Source of the DNA: an uncultured Bacilli bacterium | GTDB taxonomy: Bacteria > Bacillota_I > Bacilli_A > RF39 > UBA660 | DNA: 49,713 nucleotides | Reading direction: 5' to 3' | Assembly: GCA_910585335.1 (NCBI GenBank) | Contig: CAJUCU010000004.1 | Coordinates: 2,828 to 52,540, forward strand | In this document: in pieces, positions 27,301 through 32,035 of the stretch | Layout: each line of letters opens with the position of its first letter | How positions within the stretch are numbered: the first letter of the stretch is position 1 | Notes under the pieces: model-generated | What the model was told of the DNA's origin: nothing | The model's database searches: none | Seen by the model: the letters and a program-made list of their open reading frames with translations, nothing else | Made by a program: the position numbers and the translations under genes

Positions 27301-28008
27301 TTTAACATCTTGTTCTTTTACAATGTTACCAGCATCATCAGTAATTTCAACTTTGCCAGAAGTAACTGCCGAATCAGAATCTACTAAATCAAAAGTGATA
27401 TTAAGTGTGGAATCATCAAGATTATCTTTAACTACATAATTAGCAACACTTGGCTTATCTTTTAACACTTCTATTGATTCTGTAAAATCAACATTTACTT
27501 TTTGTTCATTATTTAGCATTACTTCACTGAAGTGATAGTTAATAGATCCAGCTTTATTAGAAGAGTTTAAAACAACATGATAGATATCATTCTCATTATC
27601 TTCTACAACATCATAATAAACATCATTAATTTTAACTTTTTCTATTTTTGCTCCATAAAGCACGGTAGCTTTAAAGCTTAATGTAAAATCACTATTTTTT
27701 GGTATATATTGATTTTGTTGATCGATTTCAATAAATTCAACCTCATAATCTAATGTCTTTTCTAACTTTCGTACTAAAAGAGTTAAGTCAGTTACCGTGA
27801 TTTTATCATCACTATTCATATCTGCATTTTCTAATAGATAAGAAGGAATCGTTTTCTTATTAATTAGATGAAGTTCCAATAATTTCAAATCATCATAATT
27901 GATTTGACCATCTTCATTCAATTCACCTTTAAATAAGTTATAAGCTGCATATACAGAACCTGCAAATAATAAATAACATACACCCATAAGGGCAAACATA
28001 AACAACAT
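18400..28008 (-). CDS. Giant secreted M26-type zinc metalloprotease (IgA1 protease/Zmp-like) with N-terminal dockerin
   Basis: 3202-residue surface protein. Order: hydrophobic export segment (residues 1-22, FAGSVYA), type I dockerin (about 28-88; NEDGQINYDDL and NSDDKITVTDL calcium loops), seven tandem Ig-like double modules of about 200 residues (to about 1500, each with a VEVLKDKP-like junction), a M26 N-terminal region with GLUG-type repeats (LNGNGYKISNL), and the protease domain. It has the M26-like DRWYGFEIGG and LPIITLPADCTYIVSG. The zinc motif is HEFEH (His2419, Glu2420, His2423), with Glu2443 twenty residues on. More GLUG repeats close the protein; there is no LPXTG. M26 enzymes of streptococci cut IgA1 or mucins; the target here is unknown. 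Anchoring is probably through the dockerin. The start lacks basic residues and a good ribosome site (see the frame overlap with the cohesin gene). Confidence 0.85.
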   Translation of the reverse strand: MLFMFALMGVCYLLFAGSVYAAYNLFKGELNEDGQINYDDLKLLELHLINKKTIPSYLLENADMNSDDKITVTDLTLLVRKLEKTLDYEVEFIEIDQQNQYIPKNSDFTLSFKATVLYGAKIEKVKINDVYYDVVEDNENDIYHVVLNSSNKAGSINYHFSEVMLNNEQKVNVDFTESIEVLKDKPSVANYVVKDNLDDSTLNITFDLVDSDSAVTSGKVEITDDAGNIVKEQDVKKGSNSIMLSVIEGKIYTAKFSVDYNLTNDKDLIDSNLVGKIEELKELQLISDYQFEISTFATEKDTYFANEKVKIYFDSSNTSKYVPNLIRINGKDYDVHSENGRFVVVLPEFKDFGKKNIKPEMITLSNGKTFKIEDDFDLDINVIKRAPTVSEFMLEENSENGEVTVNFDVNDEDKALFKMFIEIKDDQGKLLEKIDLNSSDLTGSKHITKVFKNLGIVSSYHVNVIASYCQTDEDSDSKEDVVLYQKDFIAAFKANIVSVTSDKHYYEKGENVTLTYNITTNGSHDISKIYINEQEYTAIKLEKDLYKVVYKASTNASVEDIQTSKVICTSGNVASVSNKVQIEILKDAPRISDYKVTSNNKEAKVVLDFNIVDYDNSFIEGNVVLLRKDGSVVMNKPIKKGKNKVEFDIAFFTAYDVKINVTYDRDSISDSTNKFTTTVLSEEISEIIGGEFSINNVKAIKNNESSKYFLKNEKIHLEFDDANSFVSTIVAVIINDKQYDVHKDGNTYSTTVDGYLNSGAQTLTISKVKLASSQELEVTSNNQVQIEVLKDKPVIQNYKTEINENNLTANISFDIIDNDHAFVNGNIVVVDKDNKTIIDKAIKSGANHVEISIKENMKYAVKINANYNLTSDLAVTDKDVTGVVSLGDELELNIDYDFKATNFKTYSDNVESVKFHKGKTIKVMFDSSNSTSNTPSKIRMDGKDYDLKAENGKYVVVLPGFSQIGLHTINIEAITLSNGKKFDVKQSLDITILKDVPVISNLEVVEDTTNNQVKVDFDIQDDDDTLTLITINLLNDKNEVVEHITLPDQAMNSISGISKVFNGVFTSKYKVEILANYALGSADSDIVENVVLASKEIEANAKAEVVEAVSDKVYYEKESNVILTYTINTNKTDNISSITVNEKDYAATKLADGRYQISYKNDSSSGVQSLKATKVTYDNTLTATINNTVKVEVLKNDLTVTNYKQIDDVQNSKVTLNFDVIDSDDSFISGKATLTKKSDHTVVTKDIKKGSNSLEFDVVELEKYDFVIKATYDRDTNVLTDANDNRIVDRSLLTQEVQLVLDYNVTVSDITTSKDNTNTKYFEKGEDIVLSFKSSNTVNYEVAEVTINNKEYTVTKVDDHYQVTLSGFDKVGVHTITIEKIKLSNTKEFDIDSNNTVKVEVLKTVPLVKEFSYDEDNYGDVSVKFNVIDADKTIVHGKVIISNDDGNVKEQDLIIGNNVVKFTPKEQENYFVRVVADYDLDSNKLDHDSNYYKDAVLLENEISFGKRQFQIKDIVSSTVYVQTADGVKEAPSIKIADLNHLENYIVKVKARDMPVFYTTIEEYRIDNNKLKFVLKYDDIIQYNGSKKQNKLEIEYGTVKDGVVEGSSLELLVKKIEANPSGTFELTKDYDASFISDGQLSVISSKFTGTLNGNGYKISNLKKPFFNELEGATIKNLVFSDVSLSGVNSKGTIANIATDTEITNVHIKGLKFTTGADHSAGMIGDATNTNINKSSVTDFVITTSGKIRISAMIGRLTDGTIKNSYVKGIINSTQAKDGNGLGGVLGHGFGDIRVENCISKIEITNNAGPRLNGAIVGVLANRNSVLKNNVSLSTGTNFYTIHGNEPASTATNNYELEDSGLSSNASGNRVVSVSKESINKNFYKNDANFDETIWDLSGTSFDKLPILKNDDPNGVDTEASNNGSVYIPDHNRLKKVSGYSSSKEILYHNIFKLMPYYDAKYLVEDGSKFSDSDILNTKVIRYVMPYSNGKLLTYLTSENYNTITDIKVVFDDYKISNYKVNFSELNQNISIYNIEELGITYAPNKYVIKNDSPIIETLKNRIVELDYATVLEPLTAAADARHYRDHYNEVIKASALNIALQLLQNDEENVLTINNEVLNNKIREQLIDGGRFDKMIYAYNYYDRWYGFEIGGTRVSDILLFENKMFKDTNTLDNFVNEVLIGNLGVNVTDSFFKSNISKYTSSSELKYFLDYIITNIGGYDDVNDWFTEYFGARNILAEFGVDKNPAILYRAWYQIKKNSRMILPIITLPADCTYIVSGPAHLQIGPSQLYHKDVNTAAGRAAVQKKVNDHLNLVKRHLSTLAGSFDPGKWNNYCIMVYDCTKIITSYKNSYFPGTNIVIGTSPVYTQGKVGQNYPFFKNFSEVLGLWQPGGSAAGVGNTAGFLWFIARPGLTNFDTWTHEFEHALFDKIMLFQAGTRFKAGLETLTEGNVQQNGVWSENNLAQDVGPYYFNTTYDLNKEGNATQNLSPDRIDTREKLENYFKGQQNALDLLDYIEGKAFIRLTPEQQARVATRMNQSGSWSTWGAITAAQAEQMNLTSLESLYDNRIIIRPENAWGVSVRGLKVINSLGSNDYGFESVWVNRWYIGHNDNGIPDAFSAKRNYFEMLGYAGVDGYVTYGRGNTKTDLDAIQKITKSVTGTAMNWKEYKMSRYATVEENIRNNKYIDVDYMIERFYQALSSDTNRNATSRTNLRKIYYHYLKSITNDFVDDPLGTTVEVNHIKTAEELVEKINAQPYGYYVLDNDIDFSHMTTNVTQTFMGRLDGNGHKIIGNTLPIFNKIRYGYVGNIKFENTNIPKTISNAGALSYRSEMSTIEKIDVSNLKMNFGGRDDLSLIGGTVSNVVTRDCTVEKLTYHITSADDMAKLNEDPSGIYILDNDIDFTGKTYSEGAVVTAQFNGKIDGNGHTFSNLTNASLFANFRGTAENFTIRDFSNIRPGNTESSNFVAAFAKQTFTSTVRNAKFENITLSGYNNVAVLSGMDGRDNANSVFENISVKNANVTGSGVYVSTFVGRKYGGKISNVFVQGTLNVTSTENGGLVGALQQNGSIVENVVTDVSVNKTSNTYNNLGNSVFNASVIGNIYNTPVVKNTIAFGNMTGYVATDGTEFIPYKFTGAVEAQILAALSNCYEVLEETGSSRVSDNTKGKLISVSKNNLNAQFYKDLGFDETLWNLDKLSAKGYPELR

Positions 28009-28889
28009 ATTAGCCTGTTTCTTTTTTTACGATATAAAATAATAAGAATAATAAGGAATAGTAGCATGATTATAATAAATACAATAAAAGAATCACGTCT
28101 AATATTATCTACTTTACGTTCTTCCACTTTCTCTTCTTTTTTATCATCCACTGAATCAGAAGCTTCTTCCTGATCCTCTTTAGATGTTTCAATGGTATTA
28201 TGATCATCCTTATCTATCTCAGTAGTATTCTGATCATTAACTTTATTAGAACTTTCTGAAGAAGAGTTGTTAGAATAAATCGTATTAAAACTATTGTTAG
28301 AACTATTATCATAATTATTATTAACTTCATTATTATTAGAAGAATTTCCTATATTGGTATCATCAGGATTACTTACTTGATCTCTAATAACATGAACATC
28401 TACACTCTTATCATCCACAACAATATCTTTACGTCCTTCAGAAGTAACAATATCATCAATTTTTATAATAGTAGTTCCAGCATCCGCTGTTGTTTTTACT
28501 CGTAATCTAACTTGAACAACGTTTTCTAAAGTCTTACTTCCTACTTTCTTAATAGCTACAAACTCAAAAGTATCTGGATTATATTCTAACTCTTCCCAAT
28601 CATTTAATGAGATAAAGTCATCTTGTAAAACTTGCTCAAATATATTCTGATCATATATTAGCTTAGCTTTATAAGCATTATAACCACTAGTAACATCACT
28701 ATAATTACCTAAATCTAATGTTACTATTACCTCTTGTCCTACCTTTAAGCTAGTCATATTAGCATTAAGTGTCGTCTCAGTATTAGCAACAAAAGAAGGC
28801 TTATTATCAAAAGACAACATTAATCCTAAAGAAATAAACATTACTCCTACAAGTGATAAAAACACACTTATTTTACGATCATATTTCAT
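27918..28889 (-). CDS. Membrane-anchored cohesin-domain protein
   Basis: 323 residues. A signal peptide (about 1-35) is followed by a cohesin-like beta domain (about 38-170; LKVGQEVIVTLDLGNYSDV, YNAYKAKLIYDQNIFE, VVQVRLRVKTTADAG), then a 90-residue low-complexity linker rich in Ser, Asn, Asp and Glu. One membrane span (SFIVFIIIMLLFLIILIIL) follows, with RKKRNR as stop-transfer. Cohesins bind dockerins, and the next gene encodes a dockerin protein, so this is the likely membrane tether of the giant protease. The last 30 residues overlap the protease gene in another frame and are probably not functional. An A7 tract at 28022-28028 just after the span could allow a -1 shift into the protease frame. 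Confidence 0.8.
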   Translation of the reverse strand: MKYDRKISVFLSLVGVMFISLGLMLSFDNKPSFVANTETTLNANMTSLKVGQEVIVTLDLGNYSDVTSGYNAYKAKLIYDQNIFEQVLQDDFISLNDWEELEYNPDTFEFVAIKKVGSKTLENVVQVRLRVKTTADAGTTIIKIDDIVTSEGRKDIVVDDKSVDVHVIRDQVSNPDDTNIGNSSNNNEVNNNYDNSSNNSFNTIYSNNSSSESSNKVNDQNTTEIDKDDHNTIETSKEDQEEASDSVDDKKEEKVEERKVDNIRRDSFIVFIIIMLLFLIILIILYRKKRNRLICCLCLPLWVYVIYYLQVLYMQLITYLKVN

Positions 28890-28921
28890 AACCGAAAACC
28901 ATCCCTTCTACGTAGTGACAT

Positions 28922-28949
28922 ATTATAACACAAAAAAAAAATTTTTCAA
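28922..28949 (-). promoter_or_regulatory. Sigma-A promoter of the cohesin-protease operon
   Basis: TTGAAA (28944-28949), 16-base spacer, TATAAT (28922-28927) on the minus strand, 33 bases before the cohesin-protein start. It is a good vegetative promoter, which suggests the cargo is expressed in growing cells while the element is integrated. Confidence 0.7.
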
Positions 28950-28975
28950 GTCTTTTCTGCTAATTACTATAATTT

Positions 28976-28988
28976 CAGTTACTTAAGC
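28976..28988. repeat. Second copy of the right att arm
   Basis: CAGTTACTTAAGC occurs here and again at 29109-29121, where it forms the element-side arm of the right att core. The next bases are partly alike too (ATCT and a following C/TC). This may be an accessory recombinase or directionality-factor site, or a trace of an earlier end. The 197 bases between the cohesin gene and the yabG fragment hold no gene. Confidence 0.6.
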
Positions 28989-29086
28989 ATACATCTGCCT
29001 CTATAATAAATGCAAAACTTTTAGAAAAATTTGTCTTTTTTTATACTTCTAGAGCACTTTTCATAATTTATAATTTTATTATTTTC

Positions 29087-29401
29087 TTATTTTATAATAG
29101 TTTCTTCACAGTTACTTAAGCGATTATCTCCATCAATATGAAGAATCTTGCCTGGTAAATAAAAATATTCACTTCGATCCAAACTTAAATAATTACGATT
29201 CTTTTCAATAATAGCTTGATCTGCTTCTTCTATATTATCATCCAGTGTTTCTATTTTTAAATCGTCCAAAAGGCTATCGGCATAAAGACGTAAATCAACT
29301 CCCTTTAATATTGCAACATTCCCCTTGATTTCCATCACTTTAAAATAAATATCATTATTATGAGAATTCCTACTAACAATATCACCAATTTTTAAATTCA
29401 T
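29087..29401 (-). CDS. yabG: YabG sporulation protease, N-terminal half, truncated by the inserted element
   Basis: First 92 residues of YabG: LKIGDIVSRNSHNNDIYFKV, AILKGVDLRLYADS and YFYLPGKILHIDGD match the start of B. subtilis YabG (QIGDMVARKSY, YFHMPGKVLHLDGD). This domain looks like a small beta barrel and has no catalytic residue. After the GATGGAGA core (29127-29134) the frame runs into the element for 12 foreign codons (NRLSNCEETIIK) and stops at 29087. AGGTGGAG precedes the ATG at 29401. The gene follows ksgA by 40 bases, as in B. subtilis. The fragment is useless as a protease; joined to 14293-14799 it becomes a full-length gene with no frame change. Confidence 0.92.
   Translation of the reverse strand: MNLKIGDIVSRNSHNNDIYFKVMEIKGNVAILKGVDLRLYADSLLDDLKIETLDDNIEEADQAIIEKNRNYLSLDRSEYFYLPGKILHIDGDNRLSNCEETIIK
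29127..29134. repeat. Right attachment core (att site)
   Basis: TCTCCATC on the plus strand, identical to 14792-14799. On the element side the arm is GTTACTTAAGCGATTA; on the chromosome side the yabG coding sequence resumes (AATATGAAGAATC). The core encodes the Asp-Gly-Asp of YabG, a conserved stretch that makes a dependable target. Confidence 0.75.
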
Positions 29402-29441
29402 CTCATCATCTCCACCTAAATATATGTAAAAAACAAGATAT

Positions 29442-30251
29442 TTAGAAGGAAAAATATGATTCTGTTAAAGCATTACTAAGGTCTACAAATACTTCTACTG
29501 GCAAATTTTCTGCTCTCACACTCAAATCATAACCATATTTTTGTAAGACAGATAAAATAATATCTAAATTATACTTTTTTAAATTATTGCGTAACGTCTT
29601 TCTTTTAAATTGAAAAGAATCACGAACAATGACAAAAAAGAAATCTAAATCTCTAACTTTAAGCTTTTCTTTTTTAGGCGTCAAAGAAACAACTACACTA
29701 TCCACATTTGGTGCAGGAACAAAATTTGTCCTATCTACATTAAAAAGTTTTTTAACATCATAAAAATAGTTCAAATAAACAGAAATAGAACCATAACTTT
29801 TAGAACCAGGAACACTACTAAATCTTTCTCCCACTTCTTTTTGTACCATCATAACAATATTAGAAAAAACAAGAGAAGAAGATATAATCTTCATAAGAAT
29901 AGGCGTTGTAATATAATAAGGAACATTACTAACAAAATACAAATAATCATAAGAAAAGTTTTCTAAATCTTTTACAATATCTGCTTGTAAAAAATCACCA
30001 TACTTGATTAAAATATTAGAATAACCAGAAAGATTCTGTTCAAGAAAGTCTTTTAATTCTAAATCAATCTCATAACAAAGCACCTGTTTAGCAGTTTCTG
30101 CCAAATATTTCGTTAATACACCTTTACCAGGACCTACTTCAATCACACAAGAATTAGCTTGAATAGAGGCACTATCAGCAATTCGTTTTAATACATTCTC
30201 ATTCTTTAAAAAATTCTGACCATATTTCTTTTTAAAATTAAAATTATCCAT
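29442..30251 (-). CDS. rsmA: 16S rRNA (adenine1518-N6/adenine1519-N6)-dimethyltransferase KsgA/RsmA
   Basis: Dimethylates two adjacent adenines near the 3' end of 16S rRNA, a late check in small-subunit assembly. The N-terminal KKKYGQNFLKNENVL is the family opening. The SAM-binding motif is VIEVGPGKGVLTKYL, and the catalytic motif is SNVPYYITTP. The C-terminal helical domain follows after NFVPAPNVDSVV. The open frame reaches 30296, but GGAGGTG lies inside it and the ATG at 30251 is the natural start (269 residues). It lies directly before yabG, as in B. subtilis; the usual upstream rnmV is missing. Confidence 0.94.
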   Translation of the reverse strand: MDNFNFKKKYGQNFLKNENVLKRIADSASIQANSCVIEVGPGKGVLTKYLAETAKQVLCYEIDLELKDFLEQNLSGYSNILIKYGDFLQADIVKDLENFSYDYLYFVSNVPYYITTPILMKIISSSLVFSNIVMMVQKEVGERFSSVPGSKSYGSISVYLNYFYDVKKLFNVDRTNFVPAPNVDSVVVSLTPKKEKLKVRDLDFFFVIVRDSFQFKRKTLRNNLKKYNLDIILSVLQKYGYDLSVRAENLPVEVFVDLSNALTESYFSF

Positions 30252-30323
30252 ACTATTCACCACCTCCACTATAACACAGAAAAAAAAGCAGAACAATCAT
30301 TATTAAAAACATAGTAAAAGAAA

Positions 30324-30350
30324 CAAAAAAAACAAGTTAAATCACTTGTT
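30324..30350 (-). terminator. Intrinsic terminator of the signal-peptidase cluster
   Basis: A seven-pair stem (AACAAGT with ACTTGTT, six-base loop) is followed by a run of eight T on the minus strand, overlapping the stop codon of the last membrane protein. It separates this cluster from ksgA. Confidence 0.75.
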
Positions 30351-30792
30351 CTACAATTTCTTTTTTCTTCTTTCTAGATTTTCCAGTAAACATAAAGAAA
30401 ATATTAGAAATAGATAATCCATATAACATAATTTTCATAAACGGAATAAAATAGTCAAAATAATTAAAATTAATATTACGTCCTAATTGCTCTCTTAAAA
30501 CCATATTAGAATCATACATAGCTCTTAATCCTACAAGAATAATAGTAGTAAAAACTAAAGTACAGGTAAGATTATAAAAAATATTTTTAGTTACAGACTC
30601 TTGTTTAGCAAAAAGATTAACAACAAACAATAAAATAATGATTAAATAAGGAAGAAAAACTTTAACTGATTCCATTATATTTTTTCCAAGTCTTCGATAC
30701 ATTTGAACTATAATAAATAAAGTAAGAGCAAAAGATGCTATAAAAAGTAAAAACTTTAAAAAATAGAACAACCCATTAAAAATCTGTTTCAT
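30337..30792 (-). CDS. Hypothetical four-span membrane protein of the SipW/TasA cluster
   Basis: No family recognised. The 151 residues contain about four hydrophobic spans (near residues 5-28, 42-60, 70-95 and 120-140) and a very basic tail (KSRKKKKEIVEQVI), with the C terminus probably inside. The ATG at 30792 overlaps the preceding stop as ATGA and has GGAGGGG in front; the frame extends to 30822 but that part covers the ribosome site. As last gene of the sipW cluster it may help export, anchoring or assembly of the TasA-like proteins; this is inference from position alone. Confidence 0.7.
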   Translation of the reverse strand: MKQIFNGLFYFLKFLLFIASFALTLFIIVQMYRRLGKNIMESVKVFLPYLIIILLFVVNLFAKQESVTKNIFYNLTCTLVFTTIILVGLRAMYDSNMVLREQLGRNINFNYFDYFIPFMKIMLYGLSISNIFFMFTGKSRKKKKEIVEQVI

Positions 30793-31490
30793 GCTACCCC
30801 TCCAGTCACATTCATATACCATTTAGATAACTCTAACAAAAACTTAGAAGCTTCTTCATAAGAATTTAATATTTCATAATAACTTTCACTAGTAACATCA
30901 AAAATATTATCTCGAGAATCTTGATTACCAAAATAATAATTACTGTTATTTTTCATATTAGAAGAGATAAAACGTGTACTTTTTGCTAAAGAATCAGACT
31001 CAAGTTTGATAAAAGGAGCAATCATTCTAATAGAATTAGACTTAAACTTAAACTCATTTCCTTCCTTAAAAGTAAGTGGATAAAGCTGTTTTAATACACA
31101 TTCATTAATAATATTTTGTTGAAATAAAGCTTCCAGATGATAAATATCAGAAATAGAAATTTCTTGTTTATTAAGTATACTCTTTAGTCTATCATCCTCA
31201 AAAGCATCAGCACATAAATTTAATCTAGATTGAACAGATAATAGCTCATAACCATTTTCGCTTCCAGTATAATGATTGATATCATAAGCCATTATATTTT
31301 TTCTCACTTCTGTAACATTAGAACTAAGTCTAGTGCTAACCTCATCTACATAAGGAGTCTTGGCAACTTTAATACTCACTTCTTTATAATGATAAAAATT
31401 AACAAAAAGCAAAAAGAAAGAAAGACCAAAAACCAATCCTGCAAAAGTATATCCAATAATTTGACTATATTCTCCTAATATTTTTTTCAT
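30789..31490 (-). CDS. Hypothetical membrane-anchored extracellular protein
   Basis: No family recognised. One N-terminal membrane span (GYTFAGLVFGLSFFLLFVNF, about residues 13-32) precedes about 200 residues that should lie outside. That domain is helical by appearance, with LNLCADAFEDDRLKSILNKQ and a pair of Cys (NLCADAF and NECVLKQ) that might form a disulphide. There is no LPXTG or other sorting motif. It starts two bases after the preceding gene ends and overlaps the next gene by four bases, so it belongs to the sipW operon. Confidence 0.7.
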   Translation of the reverse strand: MKKILGEYSQIIGYTFAGLVFGLSFFLLFVNFYHYKEVSIKVAKTPYVDEVSTRLSSNVTEVRKNIMAYDINHYTGSENGYELLSVQSRLNLCADAFEDDRLKSILNKQEISISDIYHLEALFQQNIINECVLKQLYPLTFKEGNEFKFKSNSIRMIAPFIKLESDSLAKSTRFISSNMKNNSNYYFGNQDSRDNIFDVTSESYYEILNSYEEASKFLLELSKWYMNVTGGVA

Positions 31491-31492
31491 AA

Positions 31493-32035
31493 TTACTCTC
31501 CTTTATTAACTGGATGAATCGCAATTTTATAATGATATGTTTTATTTTGCCAATTATTAGCATTAAATGGAATCCAAATACGTAAACTATAATTATTTGT
31601 TTTATGAGCATCAATAACTCTAGTGTCTAATACATTATTCTTAACTTTAGAAAGTAAATCACTAGCAACCACTTTTCCATTCAAAATAAGTTCATATTTC
31701 AATTGATCTCTTGGCAGTAAATCAACAGATTCATAACCATCACTATCTTTTTTAACACTGTCTTCAATTAAAACCTCATAGCGACCATCTACATCACTAT
31801 TATTACTAATATCAAAAGAATAAGCTGGAACTTTCTTAGCCTCTTGATCAGTTTGAGGAACTAAATTTTGAATATCTACTCCCTTACCACGATCTTTCAT
31901 AGAAATGGTTAAATTGGTAACAACTACTTTATCTGTTTTAAAAATCTGATACCAAAAAAAGGAAGTGGCAACACAGAAAACAAACAAAACAATACCAGCA
32001 ATAACTAATTTTAACTCAAACTTATTTTTTTTCAT
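31493..32035 (-). CDS. Membrane-anchored TasA/camelysin-like protein
   Basis: 180 residues: a basic start and one span (LVIAGIVLFVFCVATSFFWY), then an extracellular beta-rich domain. The domain shows weak but consistent similarity to the two TasA-like proteins nearby. YSFDISNNSDVDGRYEVLIED matches their central strand pattern, and YSLRIWIPFNANN with YHYKIAIHPV matches their closing F/YRLRxW and VKVNV strands. I take it as a third, divergent TasA-fold protein, perhaps an accessory or anchor like TapA. The ATG at 32035 lies inside the end of sipW (14-base overlap); the longer frame to 32167 is only the sipW sequence in another frame. Confidence 0.65.
   Translation of the reverse strand: MKKNKFELKLVIAGIVLFVFCVATSFFWYQIFKTDKVVVTNLTISMKDRGKGVDIQNLVPQTDQEAKKVPAYSFDISNNSDVDGRYEVLIEDSVKKDSDGYESVDLLPRDQLKYELILNGKVVASDLLSKVKNNVLDTRVIDAHKTNNYSLRIWIPFNANNWQNKTYHYKIAIHPVNKGE

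Larger units (their letters stand above)
14792..29134. mobile_element. Serine-recombinase element interrupting yabG (skin-like intervening element)
   Basis: A 14.3 kb segment bounded by TCTCCATC on the plus strand (14792-14799 and 29127-29134), exactly where YabG similarity breaks off on each side. It carries two overlapping large serine recombinase genes near one end, a 42-codon ORF before them, a 3202-residue surface metalloprotease gene and a cohesin-like membrane protein gene, all on the minus strand. No capsid, tail, conjugation or replication genes are seen, so it is not a recognisable prophage or ICE. Excision would rebuild yabG in frame. The plan matches skin in B. subtilis sigK (recombinase SpoIVCA). 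Regulated excision in sporulation is inferred; simple inactivation of yabG by an integrated element is the alternative. Confidence 0.9.

Noticed and set aside
18400..28008. Long plus-strand open frames inside the giant gene and elsewhere
   Set aside because: They are low-complexity Asn/Ile/Ser-rich shadows of minus-strand coding sequence, without ribosome sites.
14792..29134. Element as a prophage or conjugative element
   Set aside because: No terminase, capsid, tail, lysis, relaxase, T4SS or replication gene is visible; only recombinases and surface cargo.
29087..29401. The 104-residue protein at 29087-29401 as an independent small gene
   Set aside because: Its first 92 residues align with the YabG N terminus and it ends in foreign codons right after the att core.
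29418..29426. CATATATTT before the yabG 5' half as a sigma-K -10 element
   Set aside because: It overlaps the ribosome site region, so the transcript would start inside AGGTGG, and no matching -35 is present at 16-17 bases.
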